Origin: an uncultured Actinoplanes sp.
Lineage (GTDB): Bacteria > Actinomycetota > Actinomycetes > Mycobacteriales > Micromonosporaceae
Length of the DNA stretch: 5,103 bases
Assembly: GCA_934667465.1 (NCBI GenBank)
Contig: CAKUMG010000530.1
Location: 1 to 5,103 of the forward strand
Direction: 5' to 3'
In this document: piece by piece, positions 5,088 to 5,103 of the stretch
Numbering within the stretch: position 1 is the first letter of the stretch
How the letters are laid out: every line of letters starts with the position of its first letter
Notes under the pieces: model-generated
Told to the model about the DNA's origin: nothing
What the model saw: only the letters and a program-made list of their open reading frames with translations
Databases searched by the model: none
Program-made: the position numbers and the translations under genes

Positions 5088-5103
5088 GATCACTTCCCTT
5101 CCT

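Overview
The window is very GC-rich. Its genes prefer codons ending in G or C, and its protein families (a 14-helix MFS exporter, a GAF-ANTAR regulator, a DUF1360 membrane protein, several 60-80 residue actinobacterial proteins) are typical of an actinomycete. An Actinoplanes/Micromonospora-like genome is my best guess, but that is inference from protein style, not a search result. I see no tRNA, rRNA, CRISPR array, transposase or phage gene.

Layout, left to right. Bases 1-407 hold the C-terminal part of a SAM-dependent methyltransferase (+) that enters from the left edge; its first ~130 bases look frame-disturbed. Bases 408-504 are a short intergenic region with an operator-like dyad and a GC-rich hairpin. 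Bases 505-2196 encode a complete DHA2-type MFS exporter (+). Bases 2197-2354 carry a three-copy, 44-bp tandem repeat whose last copy runs into the 3' end of a small convergent gene (-, 2355-2558, DUF2795-like). Bases 2559-2928 are non-coding, with a good rho-independent terminator (+) that has no obvious gene in front of it. At 2929-3132 is a 67-residue acidic protein (+). Bases 3133-3437 are ambiguous: either a small minus-strand membrane protein or an N-terminal extension of the next gene. Bases 3438-4151 encode a GAF-ANTAR regulator (+). Bases 4152-4236 hold a strong two-way hairpin and a duplicated gene end. Bases 4237-5087 are a two-gene minus-strand operon (DUF6158-like protein, then DUF1360 membrane protein).

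Two patterns tie the region together. First, the two small genes at 2558 (-) and 2929 (+) both start 9-10 nt after a GGGTAC -10 element paired with a GTT-type -35 element. This is the architecture of SigB/SigH-type stress promoters and implies leaderless or nearly leaderless mRNAs. With the ANTAR regulator nearby, this suggests a stress-response neighbourhood, but no shared pathway can be proved from sequence. Second, at both convergent junctions (MFS/DUF2795-like and ANTAR/DUF1360) a short segment covering the stop codon and downstream hairpin sequence of one gene has been tandemly duplicated. I see no clear new multi-gene system; the most testable novelties are the twin leaderless promoters, the orphan terminator and the duplicated gene ends.
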